Below are positions 27,662-37,082 of a stretch of 64,000 nt of DNA, one piece after another. The notes under the pieces were generated by a model that was given only the letters and a program-made list of their open reading frames with translations, searched no databases and was not told the DNA's origin. The DNA comes from Pseudomonas migulae NBRC 103157 (GTDB lineage Bacteria > Pseudomonadota > Gammaproteobacteria > Pseudomonadales > Pseudomonadaceae): NCBI RefSeq assembly GCF_002091715.1, contig NZ_BDAG01000012.1, positions 62,001-126,000 on the forward strand, in the 5' to 3' direction. Position numbers and translations under genes: made by a program. Position 1 is the stretch's first letter, and every line of letters starts with the position of its first letter.

Positions 27662-28513
27662 ATGAAGCTGGAAATCTTTCGCACGCTGTGGGGTTACACC
27701 GCCAGCAAGGCTCAAGCGCTCGAGGAGTTGCTGCAAGCGGGCTTCGATGGCATGGAAGCACGCCTGCCACTGGACGCCCGTGAACGGGCTGAATTTGGCG
27801 CGTTTCTCCAGGCCAATCGCCTGGGCTATATCAGCACCGTCTTCACCGCGTACGACGTGCTGCCCGACCAGTCGGCAACGCCTGCCGTTCACCTCAATGA
27901 CCTCGATCAGAAACTCGCCTGGGCCGCCGAGCTCGGCCCACGCTTCGTCAACGCGCTGGCGGGCAATGATCGTTGGTCCTTGCCACAGCAAGTGGAGTTC
28001 TTCGGTCAGGCACTGGAACTGGCGCGCAAGCATGGTCAGGTCTGCAGTTTCGAAACTCACCGCTCGCGTTCGCTGTTCAATCCCTGGGTGACCCTGGAAT
28101 TGATCCGGCAACTGCCCGATCTGCTGTTCACCAGTGACATCAGCCATTGGGTCGTGACTTGCGAACGTCTGTTGAATGACCCGGCCGATGACCTGAGCGC
28201 TTTCATTGAGCGGGTTCACCATATTCAGGCACGTGTCGGTTACGACCAGGGCCCGCAGGTTCCGCACCCGGCAGCTCCCGAATATGCAAAAGAACTGGCT
28301 TTCCATCAGCAGCACTGGGAAAGCATCTGGCGATCGCAGCAAGCCCGCGGTTACCAGGTCAGCACCCTGACCCCGGAATTCGGCGCCGACGGCTACCTGC
28401 ATCATTTGCCCTTCACCAATGTCCCCGTCGCCGACCTGTGGTCGTTGAACGTGTGGATGGGCCAGACCGAGCGCAAACACTTCGAGCGTTTTCACCACTC
28501 AAGCCATCCTTAG
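27662..28513 (+). CDS. sugar phosphate isomerase/epimerase-type TIM-barrel protein
   Basis: The product has 283 residues of the xylose-isomerase-like TIM barrel. It opens with a strand and W-G-Y, then G-F-D-G-M-E-A-R, a metal-ligand glutamate in S-F-E-T-H-R-S-R, and D-I-S-H-W and H-I-Q-A-R segments that supply the other metal ligands. Such enzymes isomerise or epimerise sugar-like or hydroxy-keto compounds with a divalent metal. It is followed 14 bases later by the 2-oxoglutarate oxygenase gene and then an ABC importer, so it is part of a catabolic operon whose substrate is unknown. Confidence 0.85.
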   Translation: MKLEIFRTLWGYTASKAQALEELLQAGFDGMEARLPLDARERAEFGAFLQANRLGYISTVFTAYDVLPDQSATPAVHLNDLDQKLAWAAELGPRFVNALAGNDRWSLPQQVEFFGQALELARKHGQVCSFETHRSRSLFNPWVTLELIRQLPDLLFTSDISHWVVTCERLLNDPADDLSAFIERVHHIQARVGYDQGPQVPHPAAPEYAKELAFHQQHWESIWRSQQARGYQVSTLTPEFGADGYLHHLPFTNVPVADLWSLNVWMGQTERKHFERFHHSSHP

Positions 28514-28527
28514 GGAGCCTTTGCGTC

Positions 28528-29598
28528 ATGCCTGACAATAAAGACAACAGCGCCAGCACTGACCCACAGAAAGCCAATTTCAATAGCATCCCGGTGGTGA
28601 ACATCGCCGGGCTGTTTAGCTTTGAACTGGAACACCGCCTCGCCGTGGCTGAACAATTGGGGCGCGCCGCCAGCGAAGTCGGGTTCCTCTATATCACCGA
28701 CCACGGTATCGACCCGCAACTGATCGCCAACCTGCGCCAGGCGGCCAAGGACTATTTCGACCAGCCCCTGGACACCAAGATGCAGCATTACATCGGCACC
28801 TCGCAAACCCATAAGGGCTTTGTACCCGAAGGCGAAGAGGTCTATTCCAAAGGCAAGCCAGACCACAAGGAAGCCTTCGACGTCGGCTTCGAAGTCCCGG
28901 CCGATGACCCGCTGGTGCTGGCCAACACCCCGTTGCTGGGGCCCAACGACTGGCCGCAGTTGCCGGGCTTCAAAGCGGCGGTGCAGGCCTACTATGAAGC
29001 GATCTTCGCCTTGGGCCGGCGCCTGTTCAACGGCTTTGCCCTGACCCTGGGCCTGGAAGAAAACTACTTCGACAGCCTGGTCACCCGACCGCCGTCCAAG
29101 CTGCGCCTGATCCACTACCCCTTCGACGGTGCAGCCCAAGACGCACCAGGACTTGGCGCCCATACTGATTACGAGTGCTTCACCATTCTCCTGGCCGACA
29201 AACCCGGCCTGGAGGTGATGAACAACCTTGGACAATGGATCGATGCCCCACCGATTGCCGATGCCTTTGTGGTCAACATCGGCGACATGCTGGAAGTGAT
29301 GACGGCAGGCGCATTCGTTGCCACCGCGCACCGGGTACGCAGTGTGAAGGAGGAGCGCTACTCCTTCCCGCTGTTTTATGCCTGCGACTATCACACCCAG
29401 ATCAAACCACTGCCCGGGTTCGCCCAGGCAGGCAACGACTATGAAGAAATCACGATCGGCGAACACATGTATGGCCAGGCGCTGCAGACCTATCAGTATC
29501 TGCGCCAAAGGGTGGCCAACGGGGAAGTTCAACTACCAGGCAAGGCACGCAAGCCCGCCAGTTTCGGACATTTGAAAAATCAGGCTCAACCGTCCTGA
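28528..29598 (+). CDS. 2-oxoglutarate/Fe(II) oxygenase, isopenicillin N synthase family
   Basis: The product has 356 residues. The iron ligands are H212, D214 (A-H-T-D-Y) and H269 (T-A-H-R-V), and the co-substrate anchor is R277-x-S279. The N-terminal I-P-V-V-N-I-A-G and [10 protein letters not shown] segments are those of the plant/bacterial IPNS-like group. It would hydroxylate or desaturate a small molecule in the cytoplasm. The ATG at 28528 is preceded by a GGGAG site. It lies between the isomerase and the ABC binding protein. Confidence 0.92.
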   Translation: MPDNKDNSASTDPQKANFNSIPVVNIAGLFSFELEHRLAVAEQLGRAASEVGFLYITDHGIDPQLIANLRQAAKDYFDQPLDTKMQHYIGTSQTHKGFVPEGEEVYSKGKPDHKEAFDVGFEVPADDPLVLANTPLLGPNDWPQLPGFKAAVQAYYEAIFALGRRLFNGFALTLGLEENYFDSLVTRPPSKLRLIHYPFDGAAQDAPGLGAHTDYECFTILLADKPGLEVMNNLGQWIDAPPIADAFVVNIGDMLEVMTAGAFVATAHRVRSVKEERYSFPLFYACDYHTQIKPLPGFAQAGNDYEEITIGEHMYGQALQTYQYLRQRVANGEVQLPGKARKPASFGHLKNQAQPS

Positions 29599-29645
29599 TT
29601 GAAGTTTTCAGCTACATCCCTTACCTACGCCGGAGTCAGTGAAAG

Positions 29646-30440
29646 ATGAAAAACAACAAAAAAACCCTGTTGAGCTTGGCTGTATTGGCAGCCGGTATGC
29701 TCGGTGCCTCCGTAAGCATGGCGGCGGCAGACACATTCAAGGTCGGTATGGAAATCACCTACCCGCCTTTCGAGTCCTATGACAAGGACAAGAACGTGGT
29801 GGGTTCGGACCCTGAGCTGGCAGCGGCATTGGCCAAGCACATGAATGCCAAGGTGGAGTTCGTCGATACCAAGTTCCCGAGCCTGATCCTGGGCTTGAAC
29901 TCCGGCAAGTACGACGCGGTCATTTCCGGCATGTACATCACCCCAGAGCGCCAGACGCAGGCCCAGACCATCGCCTATGCCAATACCGGCGCCTCCGTCA
30001 TGGTGCCCAAGGGCAGCGAGATCAATGCGAAAAAACCTGAAGACCTGTGCGGCTTGAAACTGGGCCTGGAACAAGGCACTACCTGGGTCAAGCAATTCAG
30101 GAAGCTGTCCGATGAATACTGCGTGCCAAACAACAAAGGCGCCATCACCGTCAGCGAATACCCCTCGGCGCCCGAAGTGACCCAGGCCCTGTTGTCCAAG
30201 AACATTCAGGCCCAGGTTGAAATCGCCGGTGCAGCAAAAATGATCGCGGAAAAGACCAATGGCCGCGTGGTGATTACCACCGAGCACCCGATTTATCAGC
30301 AAACCCTGGGCATCTTCGTCAAGAAAGGTAACGACGAAGCTTTCAAGGCCATGCAAAAGGCCTTCGAGGAGACCAAAAAGAGCGGTGAATACGCCGCCAT
30401 TCTTAAAAAATATGGCTTGGAAGAACCGACTGCCAACTAA
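29646..30440 (+). CDS. periplasmic amino-acid-type ABC binding protein
   Basis: The product has 264 residues with a signal peptide ending near S-M-A-A-A. The mature part has the SBP family-3 pattern: F-K-V-G-M-E-I-T-Y-P-P-F-E-S-Y, D-P-E-L-A-A-A-L-A and G-M-Y-I-T-P-E-R. It delivers a polar amino-acid-like ligand to the fused permease/ATPase encoded next. A GTGAAAG-type region precedes the ATG, and a 14-bp hairpin follows the stop. Confidence 0.92.
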   Translation: MKNNKKTLLSLAVLAAGMLGASVSMAAADTFKVGMEITYPPFESYDKDKNVVGSDPELAAALAKHMNAKVEFVDTKFPSLILGLNSGKYDAVISGMYITPERQTQAQTIAYANTGASVMVPKGSEINAKKPEDLCGLKLGLEQGTTWVKQFRKLSDEYCVPNNKGAITVSEYPSAPEVTQALLSKNIQAQVEIAGAAKMIAEKTNGRVVITTEHPIYQQTLGIFVKKGNDEAFKAMQKAFEETKKSGEYAAILKKYGLEEPTAN

Positions 30441-30464
30441 GTATCTGTCCTTTTAGATTGGTCA

Positions 30465-30494
30465 TCTGCCGCCCCGGCACCGGGGCGGCAGATC
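30465..30494 (+). other. perfect hairpin between binding-protein and permease genes
   Basis: ATCTGCCGCCCCGG pairs with CCGGGGCGGCAGAT around a 2-base loop, with no T run. Such hairpins often protect the binding-protein message and lower expression of the downstream membrane parts. Confidence 0.65.
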
Positions 30495-30504
30495 GAGGTG
30501 CCCC

Positions 30505-32052
30505 ATGCAATTCGATTGGTCGTATTTTCTCTCCCTGTTCTCCCTGCCGGACTTCTGGAATGCCTGCATTACGGTAATCCAACTCAGTGCCTTGGCATGG
30601 TTCATCGGCATGCTGCTGGGTTTTGTCCTGGCCACGGCCAAGCTGTCCCAATCGCCGTTGCTGCGCATTCCCGCAGCGGTCTACATCTGGTTCTTTCGCA
30701 GCATCCCGTTGCTGGTGCTAGTGGTGTTCGTCTACAACTTGCCGCAATTGTTACCCGGCAGCGGACCGATTCTGTCCAACCCCTTCTACTCCGGCTTGCT
30801 GGCCCTGGTGGTCACGGAAGCGGCGTACATGGCGGAAATCCATCGTGGCGGTCTGATTTCCGTGGCCAGGGGCCAGAAAGAAGCCGGGCGCGCACTGGGT
30901 GTCGGCCTGCTCGGCATGCAACGCTTGATCGTGATTCCACAGGCATTCCGTATTTCGCTGCCCACCTTGATCAATGAATACATCACGGTGGTCAAGCTGA
31001 CATCGCTGGTCTCGGTCATTTCCCTGACCGAAATCCTCACCGTCGGGCAACGCCTCTATGCCACTAACTTCCTGGTCATGGAAACCCTGGCGGCGGTCGG
31101 CGTCTACTACGTGTTGATCGTCACTGTGTTCGGCTTCTTCCTGCAGCGTCTGGAGCGCTACCTGGACCTGAATTTCCGCAAGCCGCACACACTCGACGCG
31201 GCCGCCATCGCCAGGTTCAAGGCCTGCGCCGAAGCATTGCCCGACAATGCGCGCAAAGCCGCCGGCAACAACACGACGCCTATCCTGCAACTCAAGAACA
31301 TCCAGAAGAGCTATGGCACGCACAAAGTGCTGCTGGGTATCGACCTCAATGTCCAATACGGCGAGGTGGTCTCGATCATCGGGCCATCCGGCTCAGGCAA
31401 AACGTCGCTGATCCGTACGGTCAACGGTCTGGAGAGCATCGATACGGGCGACATTTTGTTGTTTGGCGAAAAATTCATCGAGGCCTCGGACAAACCCAAC
31501 AGCTCTCGCCTGCGCAAAGGCGTGCGACAGATCGGCATGGTGTTCCAGAACTTCAACCTGTTCCCGCACCGTACCATTCTCGACAACGTCACGCTGGCCC
31601 CGCGTTACCACGGCCAGCCGGGCGAGCTGAGTGAACATCGTGCTTATGCGCTACTGGACAAGGTCGGCCTGCTGGCCCATGCCCACAAATACCCGCATCA
31701 ACTCTCCGGTGGGCAGCAACAGCGCGTGGCGATCGCTCGGGCCCTGGCCATGGAGCCGCAGATCATGCTGTTCGACGAGCCGACCTCGGCCCTCGATCCG
31801 GAACTGGTCAATGACGTGCTCAACGTGATCCGCGATCTGGCCAAAGAAGGCATGACCATGCTGATCGTGACTCACGAAATGGACTTTGCCATGTCGATTT
31901 CCGATCGGGTGATTTTCATGGAGAACGGCAATATTCAACTCGATGCTGCACCTGAAACCATACGACGCGATGCCGAAGGAGAACGAGTGCGGCGCTTTAT
32001 GGGCATCGGTGTTCGAGCGCCAAACACGCCTGTAACTGCGGATCATGCGTGA
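30505..32052 (+). CDS. fused ABC permease-ATPase for an amino-acid-type importer
   Basis: The product has 515 residues and unites two proteins that are usually separate. Residues 1-220 are a HisM-type permease with five helices and the E-A-A-Y-x-A-E-x-x-R-G-G loop that contacts the ATPase. After a linker, residues 258-505 are the ATPase with G-P-S-G-S-G-K-T, the Q-loop M-V-F-Q-N-F-N-L-F-P-H, the signature L-S-G-G-Q-Q-Q-R and L-F-D-E-P-T-S-A-L-D-P. The reading frame is uninterrupted, so the fusion is genuine. It works with the binding protein encoded just upstream. Confidence 0.93.
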   Translation: MQFDWSYFLSLFSLPDFWNACITVIQLSALAWFIGMLLGFVLATAKLSQSPLLRIPAAVYIWFFRSIPLLVLVVFVYNLPQLLPGSGPILSNPFYSGLLALVVTEAAYMAEIHRGGLISVARGQKEAGRALGVGLLGMQRLIVIPQAFRISLPTLINEYITVVKLTSLVSVISLTEILTVGQRLYATNFLVMETLAAVGVYYVLIVTVFGFFLQRLERYLDLNFRKPHTLDAAAIARFKACAEALPDNARKAAGNNTTPILQLKNIQKSYGTHKVLLGIDLNVQYGEVVSIIGPSGSGKTSLIRTVNGLESIDTGDILLFGEKFIEASDKPNSSRLRKGVRQIGMVFQNFNLFPHRTILDNVTLAPRYHGQPGELSEHRAYALLDKVGLLAHAHKYPHQLSGGQQQRVAIARALAMEPQIMLFDEPTSALDPELVNDVLNVIRDLAKEGMTMLIVTHEMDFAMSISDRVIFMENGNIQLDAAPETIRRDAEGERVRRFMGIGVRAPNTPVTADHA

Positions 32053-32098
32053 ACAGGAACCCCCTTTCTTTGAGCTTTGTTCTTTCAGGTAAACACGC

Positions 32099-32887
32099 AT
32101 GAATCTTGGCATCGCAGGACGCTGGGCACTGGTGTGCGCCGCCAGCAAAGGTCTGGGTAAAGCTTGCGCACAGGCACTCGTCCACGAAGGTGTGAACGTG
32201 GTGATCACGGCACGGGGCGAACAGACGCTGAATGAAACAGCCCGTCAGCTCAGAGCGATCAATCCTGAGGTGACCGTCATCGCCGTCGCCGGAGATATTT
32301 CGACGCCTGAAGGTCGGGCGGCAGCGCTCAACGCCCATGCGCATTTCGATATCTTGATCAACAACGCCGGAGGCCCTCCTCCCGGGGATTTTCGCGAATG
32401 GAACCGCGATGCCTGGCTCAAGGCGCTGGATGCCAACATGCTCACCCCGATCGAGTTGATCAAGGCAACCGTCGACGCAATGGCAACTCGCGGATTTGGC
32501 CGAATCATCAACATCACGTCGAGTGCCGTGAAGTCCCCTATCGAAAGCCTGGGCCTGTCCAATGGCGCGCGCAGTGGTTTAACAGGGTTTATCGCAGGGC
32601 TGGCCCGGCAAGACAACATTGCCAGTCGCAATGTAACGATCAACAACCTGCAACCGGGTTCCTTCGACACCGATCGACTGCGTGACAACCTGGTCGCCGC
32701 GGCTCATGAGATGGGGCTGGACAGTGAGGCATTCCTTGACGAATGCCGTAGCGAAATTCCTGCCAGACGCTTCGGCTCACCCGAGGAATTCGGAGCGCTT
32801 TGCGCCTTCGTTTGCAGCAGTCATGCGAGCTACCTGACCGGGCAGAACCTGCTGATTGATGGAGGGGCCATTCGCTCCAGCCAATAA
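32099..32887 (+). CDS. SDR-family oxidoreductase with altered active site
   Basis: The product has 262 residues with a Rossmann fold. The cofactor loop reads C-A-A-S-K-G-L-G-K-A (T-G-x-x-x-G-x-G type) and N-N-A-G-G is present. At the catalytic site a serine (N-I-T-S-S) is kept, but the usual Y-x-x-x-K is replaced by S-N-G-A-R, so serine stands for tyrosine and arginine for lysine. A subgroup with L-S-N-G-A-R is known to exist, and its chemistry is unclear to me. It follows the importer gene by 46 bases and probably belongs to the same operon. Confidence 0.88.
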   Translation: MNLGIAGRWALVCAASKGLGKACAQALVHEGVNVVITARGEQTLNETARQLRAINPEVTVIAVAGDISTPEGRAAALNAHAHFDILINNAGGPPPGDFREWNRDAWLKALDANMLTPIELIKATVDAMATRGFGRIINITSSAVKSPIESLGLSNGARSGLTGFIAGLARQDNIASRNVTINNLQPGSFDTDRLRDNLVAAAHEMGLDSEAFLDECRSEIPARRFGSPEEFGALCAFVCSSHASYLTGQNLLIDGGAIRSSQ

Positions 32888-32904
32888 TGAAGGCGCACGA
32901 AATT

Positions 32905-33966
32905 TCACTCAGGGGAACATTGCCGTAGCTGGGCCTCGCGCCAGTCCCTGGGGGCATGACCGTAGCACTCTCGGAAAACCCGGCTGAAATGTGAGAGATC
33001 GTTGAAGCCCCAACGAAAAGCGATTTCGGATATCCGCAACGTGGCGTTGGCCGGGTTCAACAGATCGGCACTGCAACGTTCCAGGCGACGACGCAAGATG
33101 TACCGCATCAGCGAAGAACCCTCATGCTCAAACAGCTTGTTGATGTAACGCGCTGAGAGCCCTGTCCGCTGGGAGACGTGTTGTGCGTTGAGGGTTGGAT
33201 CGCGGAGGTTGTCGTTCACAAAGACTTTCACCCGCATCAAGGTCAGCGCCTGGCTGCGAGAATGCTCGAGGTCGAGGGTTTGCTGATTGCCGAGCGTCAG
33301 CGCAATCAGATTGGTGGCCGACTCGGACAACCTGAGCATTTCGGCCGCAGAAAACTGACTGATTTGTGACGTCACGCTTTCCAGAAACATACGCATGACG
33401 CGTCCGACCGGATTGTCCATGGAGATTCGCGTCGCCATACGGCTTTCCATACCCACGACCAGTTGATTCAAGCAAGGCCTTGGCAGGCTGACGATGATCT
33501 GTCGCCAATCATTGGCAAAGTTCAGTTGGTGCGGCCGTGTCGCATCATAAATGGCGAAATCCCCCGGCCCGATAACAGCTCGGTTGCCGTCCTGTTCCAA
33601 CTGCTCGGTGCCCTCGAGCATCAACACCGCAAAGTATTTGTCTTCGTCCCGGGATCTGGGTTGCAGGTGACGACGATTGACTGCCTGAGCCGCTGCACTG
33701 ACGTCACTGATTCGCAGCAGTTCGCACTTCTGCGATCTGACTTTTCCGAAGAACTCCGGGTTTGGCACAGCGCCGATTTCAACATCGGCAAACATCCGCA
33801 GAATCATTTCTCGCCAATAATCCACCCGCTCGGAAGTGGAACCGCCTTCAGTGGCAACGTCGATGTTTTCGCAGGACCAATTGGTCACCGGCATTCGCCT
33901 GCTGCCACCGAGGTCTGCGGTAGCGGCCCTCCATTCGCGCAAACCTCCATCTAATCGATTGCCCAT
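32905..33966 (-). CDS. AraC-family regulator of the nitrile cluster
   Basis: The product has 353 residues. An N-terminal cupin-like sensor of the AraC-binding type lies at about 60-230. Two helix-turn-helix motifs at the C-terminus (about 245-345) include L-S-A-R-Y-I-N-K-L-F and I-A-F-R-W-G-F-N-D-L-S-H-F-S-R-V-F. The start at 33966 is supported by AGGAAGGGGG upstream; a longer frame has no ribosome site. It is divergent from the aldoxime/nitrile genes, and related regulators control nitrile hydratase operons in other pseudomonads. Confidence 0.9.
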   Translation of the reverse strand: MGNRLDGGLREWRAATADLGGSRRMPVTNWSCENIDVATEGGSTSERVDYWREMILRMFADVEIGAVPNPEFFGKVRSQKCELLRISDVSAAAQAVNRRHLQPRSRDEDKYFAVLMLEGTEQLEQDGNRAVIGPGDFAIYDATRPHQLNFANDWRQIIVSLPRPCLNQLVVGMESRMATRISMDNPVGRVMRMFLESVTSQISQFSAAEMLRLSESATNLIALTLGNQQTLDLEHSRSQALTLMRVKVFVNDNLRDPTLNAQHVSQRTGLSARYINKLFEHEGSSLMRYILRRRLERCSADLLNPANATLRISEIAFRWGFNDLSHFSRVFRECYGHAPRDWREAQLRQCSPE

Positions 33967-34407
33967 GTGCGAAGCCCCCTTCCTGCGGAAGTGATTTTTA
34001 TAATGACCTAGCAAGCCCCATACCAGGCACATCCGTGGGCCTAACGAAGCAACCTCTGCATGCAACGCCTGCCAAACATCGCATGGCAGTTCCAGAAGAA
34101 ACACCCGCAGGCACAGCAACGTCGCCCGCCCGGTTTTCTCCAACCGTAGACCCCTTCTTACATCACTCCCCGATAGCTTTGCCACCGCCAGCGACCAAAG
34201 GGCCGCCTGAGAAAACTTTTTGTTCCGTGACAGCCAAGAACCCAATTGAGGACCACCGCATCCTTGAGCCAGCGCCGAACGGCAGTGGGCTCCAGACACG
34301 GTCATCAGTCGTCGCGACCTCACCGGCTTCGGCCGGCGAAAAACACGAAGGGCAGGTTCCGTAAATGTCCCCCCTACGAAGGGGCAATTCACAATAGGCG
34401 ACAGACA
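33967..34407. promoter_or_regulatory. 441-base divergent region between AraC regulator and nitrile operon
   Basis: No gene is seen here. A TATAAT sequence occurs at 33999-34004 on the plus strand. Small hairpins lie near 34325-34338 (CCGGC-TTCG-GCCGG type) and 34370-34385. No clear AraC direct repeats could be fixed by eye. Confidence 0.4.
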
Positions 34408-35304
34408 ATGAGCAAAGTTAAAGCGTGGCTAGTGCAACAGAGAAAGTCCGTTTTGCTTGGACTGATCCTGATAGGTACGTCGTTTGCCACCATGGCGGTA
34501 GAAGTGGCACCGGGTGACTACGAGCAATACCCGATAGGGGCAACTATCGGAGCCGTCTATTATCAGCATGCGACCACTGACTCGTTGCGATCCAATGGCC
34601 GCCAGGCCAGTGCGGATTTCAACCTGACATCCGACATCGGCATTCTGCGGTTGCTGCACGTCTATCAACTGAGCGATTCAGTCACCATCGACCCGCAATT
34701 CCTGCTGCCGTTCGGCCAGGTTTCCGGCCATGGCAGCGCCTCGGTGCTCGGTGACGCCAGCGGCACTGGCGACCTCATCCTGACGGCACCGATCAAGGTG
34801 CTTCTCAACAGTGCGCGAGACACCCTCAGCGCCAACGCCTACCTCTACGTGCCGAGCGGGACCTACGACAAAAACGATCCGATCAACCTGGGGGAAAACC
34901 GCTGGAAGGTCGACTTTCAGGCTGCCTACATCAAGCACTTTCTCGACAAGTGGGCGGTAGACCTGGTGGGCGACGCCATCTGGTACGGCGACAACGATGC
35001 ATTTGGTCCCGGCTCGGCGGTGCTCAAGCAGAAAACCTCCTACAGCGCGCAGATCATGACGCGCTACATGCCGGACCCCGCCACGTCTTTCGCCGTGGGC
35101 CTGGGCCATATCCGGGGTGGGGAAACAGAGGTCGATCAGCTCGACCGCGATGACGCCATGCGCACCACCAACATTCGCCTGACCGCCACCCGGTTCGTCA
35201 CCGCCAAGGATCAGTTCCAGCTCCAGCTGGGCCGTGATCTTTCAGTCGAAAACGGTCCCAAAGAGGACTTTCGCATGAACCTGCGCTATGCGCGGGTGTT
35301 TTGA
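34408..35304 (+). CDS. outer-membrane transporter-like protein (phenol MetA-pathway/SphA type)
   Basis: The product has 298 residues with a signal segment (about 12-34) and a beta-rich barrel. The pattern P-G-D-Y-E-Q-Y-P-I-G, then D-L-I-L-T-A-P-I and Y-L-Y-V-P-S-G-T-Y-D, fits the family annotated as transporter in phenol meta-pathway clusters. It probably carries the aldoxime or nitrile across the outer membrane. The ATG at 34408 is the one before the signal segment. It is the first gene of the operon and lies 87 bases before the aldoxime dehydratase. Confidence 0.8.
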   Translation: MSKVKAWLVQQRKSVLLGLILIGTSFATMAVEVAPGDYEQYPIGATIGAVYYQHATTDSLRSNGRQASADFNLTSDIGILRLLHVYQLSDSVTIDPQFLLPFGQVSGHGSASVLGDASGTGDLILTAPIKVLLNSARDTLSANAYLYVPSGTYDKNDPINLGENRWKVDFQAAYIKHFLDKWAVDLVGDAIWYGDNDAFGPGSAVLKQKTSYSAQIMTRYMPDPATSFAVGLGHIRGGETEVDQLDRDDAMRTTNIRLTATRFVTAKDQFQLQLGRDLSVENGPKEDFRMNLRYARVF

Positions 35305-35391
35305 TCCCTGCCTTCCTCCAAACACGCACCCACTTGCACCTGTTGCGTGTAGTCGGGATGCCAATGGTCTGTATAAAAAAGAGAGAAACGT

Positions 35392-36432
35392 ATGGAATCC
35401 GCGATTGATAAACACCTGATGTGCCCTCGCTCTCGTGACCGCAGAATTGAAAATGACTACACCCCGCCTTACCCGGGTTGGGTCGGTCACGCAGATGCCT
35501 CGGTCGAGCAAGTGGTCATGGCCTATTTCGGCGTTCAGTCCAAGGGCGAGATTTACCTGGGTGCCGCCTGCGCGGCACTGCGCAAAATCGTGCAGCGTTT
35601 CGAACTGGCCGACGGACCGGGCCATCACGATATCACTCACTACGTCGATGCCGCCGGCTACGACAACATGATCGCCATCGCCTATTGGGATAGCCCTCAA
35701 TCCTTCCTGCGCTGGCAATCCAGTGAACCCGTGGCCCAGTGGTGGAACGCCGACGATCTGGGCAACGACGGCCTGGGCTACTTCCGGGAAATCCTGACCC
35801 CGGGTGTCGAACGCTTTGAAACCTTCTACGCCATGCCCAATGACCTGGAAGGGATCGGGGTGGTGATGGGGTCGCGCAGTGACGACATCCAGGAACACGG
35901 CTACTGGGGCTCGATGCGCGACCGAATCCCGTTGTCCCAGACCGACCCCATGTCCCCTGCCGGGCAGCTTGAGGTGACACCGGCCTCACGCCGAATAGTG
36001 ATCAAGGGCCATGAGAATCTGGTGGTCATCCGTTCGGGCCAGGACTGGAGTGAAACCGAAGGCACGGAGCGTGACCTGTACCTGAACCAGATGGAACCGG
36101 CGCTGCGAGCCGGCATGGAGTTCCTGCGCGACGACGGTTTGCCGGTGGGTTGTTACAGCAACCGTTACATGCAGCATCTGAACACCAACGGACAAAGGCT
36201 GGAGAAGACTTTTTCAGTCAGTCACTGGCGCTCACTCGCGCACCTGGAGCGCTGGTCCGAATCCCATCCGACTCACATCGAGATTTTTGGCACTTTCATG
36301 AAGATCGTTCAGAAACTGGGGGGCGAGCTCAAGTGGAAGGGCTATCACGAAGTCAGCGTGCTACGTGCCGAGGATCAACTGTACGAGTACATCAATTGCC
36401 ATGCTGCGACCGGCTTGATGCATCGCAGCTGA
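35392..36432 (+). CDS. oxd: aldoxime dehydratase (haem enzyme)
   Basis: The product has 346 residues and resembles OxdA/OxdB, the haem b enzymes that dehydrate aldoximes to nitriles. Family marks include A-Y-F-G-V-Q, H-H-D-I-T-H-Y, A-Y-W-D, R-D-R-I (R178) and S-H-P-T-H-I-E-I-F-G. H295 and H319 match the expected haem-ligand and catalytic histidine positions of the roughly 352-residue relatives. It makes the substrate for the nitrile hydratase encoded next, 29 bases downstream. This order matches the aldoxime-nitrile operons of P. chlororaphis. Confidence 0.93.
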   Translation: MESAIDKHLMCPRSRDRRIENDYTPPYPGWVGHADASVEQVVMAYFGVQSKGEIYLGAACAALRKIVQRFELADGPGHHDITHYVDAAGYDNMIAIAYWDSPQSFLRWQSSEPVAQWWNADDLGNDGLGYFREILTPGVERFETFYAMPNDLEGIGVVMGSRSDDIQEHGYWGSMRDRIPLSQTDPMSPAGQLEVTPASRRIVIKGHENLVVIRSGQDWSETEGTERDLYLNQMEPALRAGMEFLRDDGLPVGCYSNRYMQHLNTNGQRLEKTFSVSHWRSLAHLERWSESHPTHIEIFGTFMKIVQKLGGELKWKGYHEVSVLRAEDQLYEYINCHAATGLMHRS

Positions 36433-36461
36433 CATTCCGTATCGTCTGGAGGATAGCGATC

Positions 36462-37082
36462 ATGAACGACCATTCCAATACTGCGCGGGCGACGGCGTCC
36501 AACCGCGCCGTTGCGCTTAAAAACGCCCTGAAGGAACGCGAGTTGGTTCCAGAGGGGTACATCGAGAAATTTACCGAGATCATGGAAAACGATTTCGACC
36601 CGGCCAATGGCGCACGCGTCGTCGCCAGGGCCTGGGTCGATCCGCAATACCGGCAGCTGCTACTGAGCGATGGCACCGCCGCCTGCGCGCAGTTCGGTTA
36701 CACCGGCGTACAAGGCGAATACATCATTGCATTGGAAAATACGCCGACCCTGCAAAACGTCATCGTCTGCACGTTGTGCTCCTGCACTGCCTGGCCGGTC
36801 CTCGGCCTGCCACCTGACTGGTACAAAAGCTTCGAGTACCGCGCTCGCGTCGTGAGGGAATCCCGCACGGTACTGCGCGAGATGGGCCTTGACCTGCCGG
36901 ACGAAGTCGAAATACGCGTGTGGGATACCAGTGCGGAAACCCGCTACATGGTTCTGCCCATGCGCCCCTCCGGCACCGAGGACTGGACCGAAGCACAACT
37001 CGCCACACTCGTCACCAAGGATGTGCTGATCGGCATCGCGCGCCCGCAATCTCCCACCCTTTCGCCGCGAGGGAATCAATGA
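36462..37082 (+). CDS. nthA: nitrile hydratase alpha subunit
   Basis: The product has 206 residues and carries the metal-binding claw C103-T-L-C106-S107-C108, in which two cysteines are oxidised in the mature enzyme. The enzyme hydrates nitriles to amides in the cytoplasm. The body of the protein (for example V-W-D-T-S-A-E-T-R-Y and L-V-T-K-D-V-L-I-G) and the T after the claw are Fe-type, but the T104 in C-T-L-C is the residue usual in Co-type enzymes. GGAGGA precedes the ATG. Its stop overlaps the start of the beta gene. Confidence 0.96.
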   Translation: MNDHSNTARATASNRAVALKNALKERELVPEGYIEKFTEIMENDFDPANGARVVARAWVDPQYRQLLLSDGTAACAQFGYTGVQGEYIIALENTPTLQNVIVCTLCSCTAWPVLGLPPDWYKSFEYRARVVRESRTVLREMGLDLPDEVEIRVWDTSAETRYMVLPMRPSGTEDWTEAQLATLVTKDVLIGIARPQSPTLSPRGNQ

